DNA of 64,000 nucleotides, from contig CAXHTR010000003.1 of the NCBI GenBank assembly GCA_964019655.1, forward strand, positions 496,001 to 560,000, in the 5' to 3' direction. Shown here piece by piece: positions 62,654 through 64,000 of this stretch. This DNA is from Perkinsela sp. pyNocScin1. Lineage: Eukaryota; Euglenozoa; Kinetoplastea; Prokinetoplastida; Perkinselidae. Each line of letters opens with the position of its first letter. The first letter of the stretch is position 1. The notes below the pieces were generated by a model. The model had not been told where the DNA came from. It worked only from the letters and a program-made list of their open reading frames with translations, and did no database searches. The position numbers and the translations under genes were made by a program.

Positions 62654-64000
62654 ATGTCTTCCACTGCCCTTTCCATCGGAAAGACAATCATTCTTGATGA
62701 TGTCGTCAACACAGAGCGTGTCGGTACACACTCTCACATTACTGGCCTCGGTCTTGACAAAAACCTTGCCCTTGTCAAAAGTGCCGAAGGTTTGATTGGT
62801 CAGCACAAAGCCCGCCAAGCTGCTGGCATAATTGTAAAAATGATCGAGGAACGCCGACTCGCTGGCCGCTGTGTGCTCATTGTTGGTCCGCCTAGCACAG
62901 GTAAGACGGCCCTGGCAACAGCGATGGCCCACTCGCTTGGGCCATTGACGCCTTTCAATATGATCGCTGCCAGTGAAGTTTTCAGTCTCGAGATGTCAAA
63001 GACTGAGGCACTTACGCAAGCATTTCGCCGATCAATCGCGGTGGAGATTTCTGAAGAAACAGATGTGCTTGAAGGGGAAGTTGTTGAAATGGATTTTGAA
63101 CGCCCAAGCAGCGACCCAACTGTTTCATCAAAAAAACATGGCTCAATCATACTCAAAACGGCAGATATGGAGAGCTCATATGATCTTGGTGGGAAGCTCA
63201 TCGAAGCCCTTGAAAAACAAGGTGTTCATCCCGGTGATGTTGTGCTGATACATCGTGAAAACGGCAAGGTCAGTCGCCTTGGGCGCTCATATTCGCACGC
63301 GAAAGATTTTGACGTTCAGTCGCAAATCACTCGCTTCGTACCGTGCCCTAAGGGTGAGCTTGCGCATAAAAAGAGAATGACACATATGGTCTCCCTGCAT
63401 GATGTTGATGTGATCAACTCGCGTCCACAAGGGTATGCAACTCTTTTCGCAGGGGACACTGGTGAAATCGCTGCCGAAATGCGGGATCAGATTGATGAGA
63501 AAATCGACGAATGGGCACAAGAGGGACGTGCTAGTGTATATCCTGGTGTGCTTTTTATTGATGAAGTCCATATGCTTGATATAGAATGCTTTAGCTGGCT
63601 AAACCGTGCACTTGAAAGTCCGCGGGCACCGCTCCTAATCCTTGCAACAAACAGGGACGTATCTACAATTCGCGGAAGCGACATGATTGGACCGTACGGT
63701 ATCCCTGCAGATATGCTCGATCGCTCTCTCATCATCACAACTGAAAAGTATTCGATTGACGAAGTCCAGCAAATTATAAAGCTGCGAGCAAATGAAGAAT
63801 GTGTCGATTTAGAAATTGAAGCATTGGATGAGCTTGGTAAAATTGCGCAAGAAACATCTCTGCGCTATGCCTTACAGCTAATGACAACGGGAAGTATCTC
63901 CATGGATAATCACAACCGAAAAAGGATCGCGCTTGAAGACATCTGCGAGGTTCGTAAGCTATTCCTCGACGTTAGCCAGTCAGCCAAATACCTCAAAGAG
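62654..64000 (+). CDS. RUVBL2: RuvB-like ATPase 2 (reptin), cut by the window end
   Basis: This frame is open from the ATG at 62654 to the last base (449 codons), so only a few C-terminal residues are missing. RUVBL2 forms rings with RUVBL1 and serves in INO80/SWR1, R2TP and snoRNP assembly. Features are GTHSHITGLGLD, Walker A VGPPSTGKTALATA (Ser in place of the usual second Gly), SLEMSKTEALTQAFRRSI and the domain II region LGRSYSHAKDF. Walker B is LFIDEVHMLDIECFSWLNRA, with sensor 1 LATNRDVSTIRG. The ALTQAFRRSI and LDIE choice mark RUVBL2 rather than RUVBL1. Confidence 0.96.
   Translation, partial: MSSTALSIGKTIILDDVVNTERVGTHSHITGLGLDKNLALVKSAEGLIGQHKARQAAGIIVKMIEERRLAGRCVLIVGPPSTGKTALATAMAHSLGPLTPFNMIAASEVFSLEMSKTEALTQAFRRSIAVEISEETDVLEGEVVEMDFERPSSDPTVSSKKHGSIILKTADMESSYDLGGKLIEALEKQGVHPGDVVLIHRENGKVSRLGRSYSHAKDFDVQSQITRFVPCPKGELAHKKRMTHMVSLHDVDVINSRPQGYATLFAGDTGEIAAEMRDQIDEKIDEWAQEGRASVYPGVLFIDEVHMLDIECFSWLNRALESPRAPLLILATNRDVSTIRGSDMIGPYGIPADMLDRSLIITTEKYSIDEVQQIIKLRANEECVDLEIEALDELGKIAQETSLRYALQLMTTGSISMDNHNRKRIALEDICEVRKLFLDVSQSAKYLKE

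Overview
This window is nuclear DNA from a compact, intron-poor, single-celled eukaryote. The eukaryotic calls are firm: SmE, SEC22, SAR1, an initiator tRNA-Met with the eukaryotic A54-type T loop, canonical poly(A) polymerase, RUVBL2, NOT-box protein, SHQ1 and MUS81. TAA, TAG and TGA are all used as stops, so the code is standard. ATP23, an M3 intermediate peptidase and several probable presequences show a working mitochondrion. About 40 protein genes and six tRNAs fit in 64 kb, and no gene needs an intron.

The lineage is inferred to be a kinetoplastid. First, genes lie in long same-strand runs: + (1-5.3 kb), - (7.0-32.1 kb, about 15 genes), + (33.5-40.7 kb), - (41.1-52.9 kb), + (53.5-64 kb). 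Second, a 2,055-residue DExH helicase carries many dsRBD-like repeats, which is the architecture of the mitochondrial RNA-editing helicase REH2. Third, a possible MRP1/MRP2 (guide-RNA annealing) relative lies a few genes away. Fourth, there is a peroxisome/glycosome-type ABC half-transporter and a PHO80-like cyclin. The gene density is higher than I know for trypanosomatids and would suit a reduced prokinetoplastid such as Perkinsela. That last step is inference.

Layout. 1-5.3 kb: two unrecognised proteins and a Wee1-like pseudokinase. 5.3-7.0 kb: convergent strand switch. 7.0-32.1 kb (-): PIP5K, a large protein with a triplicated CCCH-like module, poly(A) polymerase, SmE, M3 peptidase, MRP-like protein, OMS1-like methyltransferase, SAR1, CYTH protein, SHQ1, WLM protease, REH2-like helicase and a sugar transporter. 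32.1-33.5 kb: divergent strand switch with a family of GGGTGAAA hairpins and a direct repeat. 33.5-40.7 kb (+): RING protein, ABC half-transporter, cyclin, uS10, a coiled-coil protein and SEC22. 41.1-52.9 kb (-): FPGS, the tRNA cluster, DnaQ-like exonuclease, aldo-keto reductase, histone-fold protein, two UBE2J/Ubc6 paralogues and an LRR protein. A decayed + strand coding block sits between the two UBE2J genes. 53.5-64 kb (+): MUS81, ATP23, an oxidoreductase, a tandem SpoU protein, three unrecognised genes, a NOT-box protein and RUVBL2 (cut by the window end).

By function the genes are mostly housekeeping: ER-Golgi traffic and ERAD (SAR1, SEC22, two UBE2J), mRNA 3'-end formation and decay (PAP, NOT-box), snRNP/snoRNP assembly (SmE, SHQ1, RUVBL2), mitochondrial RNA and protein handling (REH2-like, MRP-like, SpoU, peptidases), and genome repair (MUS81, WLM protease). 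Neighbours share no pathway, as expected if the clusters are polycistronic units without operon logic. Many longest reading frames begin at TTG or GTG; I moved starts to the first plausible in-frame ATG.
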